This document shows positions 62,601-64,000 of a DNA stretch of 64,000 nucleotides, piece after piece; within the stretch, counting starts at the first letter, position 1, and each line of letters begins with the position of its first letter. The stretch comes from an uncultured Winogradskyella sp. Its GTDB lineage: Bacteria > Bacteroidota > Bacteroidia > Flavobacteriales > Flavobacteriaceae. Below the pieces are notes generated by a model, which was given only the letters and a program-made list of their open reading frames with translations, made no database searches and was not told the DNA's origin. The position numbers and the translations under genes were made by a program. The stretch lies in assembly GCF_947496485.1 (NCBI RefSeq), contig NZ_CANMCZ010000001.1, forward strand, positions 1,421,596 through 1,485,595. The letters are read 5' to 3'.

Positions 62601-64000
62601 ATTATTTACACCGTCACCATCATTACTACTTGGAATTGATTCACAATAGCCAGTAAAAAACTGAAAAGGACCAGCGAATGAACTCTCATCACCAGGACCA
62701 CAAATAGCTTGAACATAGAACTCATAACTTGTGTCCGACATTAGACCAGTTAACACAAAAGGATTAGTTGTAACATTAGGTTCAATTGTTCCAGATCCTA
62801 ATGCGAAACCTGCCTCACCGTATTGTATATTCCATGATGTTGAAGTTCCTGCTTCTGTCCAGCCTACTTCTGTAGATGTTAAGCTTAAATTTGTAGCTGT
62901 TAAATCTGTTGGCTCAGCACATGTAGGTATATTTCTAACACGGAAGTTATCTACAAAGACATCATTATCTTCTGGATCATCAACTGTACCTTCAGACCCT
63001 AATATTCCAAATTGTACTATTTGTCCACTATATGCTGTTAAATCTACAACAGGATGCTCACCAGCAGGTGAAACGACAGATGTATTATCATAAGTTAATA
63101 GCGTAATCCATGTAGCTCCATTATCATTAGTCATTAGTAATTGTACAGTATCATCAGAACCTAGAGTCCCAGCAGTATCATCACTACCGAATTCCATTAT
63201 TCCAAAATCAAATTCTACCTGAAAAGGACCACCAGTTAAATCAAATAAAGGAGATATAATCCAATCACTTTTACTAGCTAACCAAAGGTTAATTTTATAT
63301 GCTCCATCATCTGTACCGATATTAAGAAACTCGTCTGCAGTCCATGAACCAGCACCTAAATCACCAGGGCCAGTCATTGCGTCACCACTATCAGCCTCAT
63401 CCCAACAATCAGGAGGAACTGTACCAGTAACTGTTGTGAAATTTTCTATGTAATCTGGTACAAAAACATCACACAATGTTATGAATGTAAATGGTCCAAC
63501 CCAATCGCTTAATTCACTTCCGCAATTAGCTTGTACATAATAGTCGTAACTTGTTATTGCAGCTAAGCTAGTTGCTGTGTATGGATTAGAAATATCACTG
63601 GCAGTTGGTGTTCCTGATGGTGTTGTTCCAGTGGTTACAATTTCAATATTCCATAAAGACACGGCTCCGTCTTGAGACCAACTAAGTTCAGCCGTATTTG
63701 ATGTTATCGCATTTGCCGTTAGCAAAGAAGGATTGAAACAACTTGGTGCTTCATCAAAAGTAACATCGTCAATTGCGATGTCATCATAAAAATCACCAGT
63801 TTCAGTCTCCGAGAATATAAATCTTACTTGCACATCGCCTGTAATTGTAAGTGTACTTATATCGATAACTTTTAACTCCCAACCTACTGTATTTGTATTG
63901 AAAGTACCCATGTTATTCCACGCAGCACCATCCCATACTTCAACATCTAAGTTACTATTGGCGTTACCTTCGTTATCACTTATTTCGTAAAAAGAAAGGG
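59676..64000 (-). CDS. Giant multidomain surface protein with T9SS type B sorting domain (runs off the right edge)
   Basis: At least 1440 residues; the frame is open to base 64000, so a Met at 63911 is only internal. Visible domains: MAM-like/jelly-roll modules (IDDVTFDE, then ENFTTVTGTVPPDCWDEADS with WIISPLFDLTGGPFQVEFDF), fibronectin type III modules (SNTAELSWSQDGAVSLWNIE; SLTSTEVGWTEAGTSTSWNI), a GEVED-like domain (IWIDFNDDLVFDASEIVFQG), pre-peptidase-like modules, and Ig-like repeats. The sequence ends in the gliding-motility type B domain (CVIPEGISPNGDGFNDIFDL, LEIFNRNGTLVYSKTDYTNE). It should be exported by T9SS with the adjacent SprF-like protein and act as an adhesin or gliding surface protein. 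Confidence 0.85.
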   Translation of the reverse strand, partial: LSFYEISDNEGNANSNLDVEVWDGAAWNNMGTFNTNTVGWELKVIDISTLTITGDVQVRFIFSETETGDFYDDIAIDDVTFDEAPSCFNPSLLTANAITSNTAELSWSQDGAVSLWNIEIVTTGTTPSGTPTASDISNPYTATSLAAITSYDYYVQANCGSELSDWVGPFTFITLCDVFVPDYIENFTTVTGTVPPDCWDEADSGDAMTGPGDLGAGSWTADEFLNIGTDDGAYKINLWLASKSDWIISPLFDLTGGPFQVEFDFGIMEFGSDDTAGTLGSDDTVQLLMTNDNGATWITLLTYDNTSVVSPAGEHPVVDLTAYSGQIVQFGILGSEGTVDDPEDNDVFVDNFRVRNIPTCAEPTDLTATNLSLTSTEVGWTEAGTSTSWNIQYGEAGFALGSGTIEPNVTTNPFVLTGLMSDTSYEFYVQAICGPGDESSFAGPFQFFTGYCESIPSSNDGDGVNNVTIGVTDFPSLGDVTYENQTTPVVNVFQGINTTVEIEFGHTFTYGTNIWIDFNDDLVFDASEIVFQGESAGGNNPHILDASFVMPATAPLGQHRMRIGSADFGQATPDPCYNGAWGVTLDFTVNIQELTCTLPAADYTVVADCENDQFFIDVNVTSLGDATSLQISNNFDTATLQATAVDVYQAGPYPFGSTVKIFVTNEQDNNCVISSENYEVLACPPANDDCAGAIAAVVNANSTCDATTPGTILAATPSGVPDGSCTGSTNDDVWFTFEALDEIQIISILNVVGGTFNIDHAVYEGSCGTLTELYCSDDDASVTPSLVVGNTYYIRVFSGGNQPETSTFDLCIRPAPTNIICENAENFCSVGGALTTPNIIGIPSSGQVACLFTAPNPTWNIIQIGDPGTIEIEINQQDANGNGLDVDFVIWGPFASVEQACTDIILEDCPTCPNNTTNPNFYPFGNIVDCSYSASSVENLTINNAQADEIYMLLVTNFNGSAGDITIEQTNVGGTDNGTIDAEISAEIVSNEVVFVDTDSDPGTPVEANVCGFDTVTIETNSPFADEFVWYKNGFVMTDETSSTLVVTESDNYQVQAFDNQCGSEAFSQIVIVNLYDDAGSIDPQNITACDSPVSPGTADFDLDALSTSLGLVDGFTISYYTSMADANQAMNPVASPYNSTGETLIIRVEDTDAATNGFLGCRQLSQVELVVNPVPVINQPADFIVCDDIDGNVDGVTAFDLTSIDDEVNTEADVVITYHTSQEDADSGIGALTSPYSSAGETIYVRAENTITSCYDTTSFNLEVNIVPLATFDPIYDYEVCPNATVPVEIGLIPTNFTADQVTVRWFLDDVLISGGNGLTLSSVLVQGEYRAEIIFNDSGCVNNTLSATVSELDTCVIPEGISPNGDGFNDIFDLSSYDVSKLEIFNRNGTLVYSKTDYTNEWVGQTNDGEELPVGTYFYTMEYEGGTKMRSSWVYINK

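Overview
The window is low-GC, gene-dense DNA from a member of the Bacteroidota, almost certainly a marine-type Flavobacteriaceae. The evidence is: secreted proteins ending in type IX secretion system (T9SS) sorting domains of types A and B, a PorP/SprF plus PorE-like pair, SusC-type TonB-receptor modules, an IPExxxVDY-family gene beside pyk, a Bacteroidota-style AddAB pair, and promoters of the TTTG-N19-TAnnTTTG type. Both window edges cut through genes for large secreted proteins (1-353 and 59676-64000, both minus strand).

Layout. 1-7452 (minus) holds a diheme cytochrome lipoprotein, a HAD-superfamily protein, asd, mscL, alr and tdk. 7536-8282 is a conserved hypothetical gene, followed by a DoxX-like pseudogene with three lesions (8289-8646). 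8647-14555 mixes two T9SS cargo proteins with rsmI and a uracil-DNA glycosylase family gene. 14764-22172 is the most unusual locus: a SusC-like outer-membrane barrel gene that lacks its plug domain, followed two bases later by a giant alpha-2-macroglobulin-like gene that carries a complete SusC-type TonB box and plug. 22337-31531 holds an AhpD-like gene, an OsmC-family gene, recJ, an MFS transporter, lpxH-like and queD genes, two tiny membrane proteins, a MATE transporter, a GNAT acetyltransferase, a universal stress protein, tRNA-Ala(GGC) and an alpha/beta hydrolase. 31531-40212 holds the AddB-like and AddA-like genes, separated by ompA and kbl. 40326-46000 holds sodA, a non-coding stretch with two tandem small-RNA-like units (41085-41402), purF, a PfkB kinase, an RNase H and purN. 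46182-50476 is acpP-fabF-rnc, an IPExxxVDY gene and pyk. 50492-55084 is a four-gene signalling/lipoprotein cluster (PD40 lipoprotein, L7/L12-like membrane protein, LytTR regulator, intradiol dioxygenase-like/thioredoxin-like lipoprotein) plus dinB. 55128-56750 encodes DUF2238, CYTH and YciI-like proteins. 56806-64000 is a T9SS trio: PorE-like OmpA protein, PorP/SprF-like protein and a giant type-B adhesin.

Most genes are housekeeping: lysine/threonine precursor and cell-wall synthesis (asd, alr), purines (purF, purN), fatty acids (acpP, fabF), glycolysis (pyk), DNA repair (addAB, recJ, dinB, UDG) and oxidative stress (sodA, OsmC, AhpD-like). The main candidates for something new are the split TonB receptor/macroglobulin pair and the two tandem small-RNA-like units downstream of purF. 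Domain and family names come from recognising sequence motifs by eye; no database search was run.
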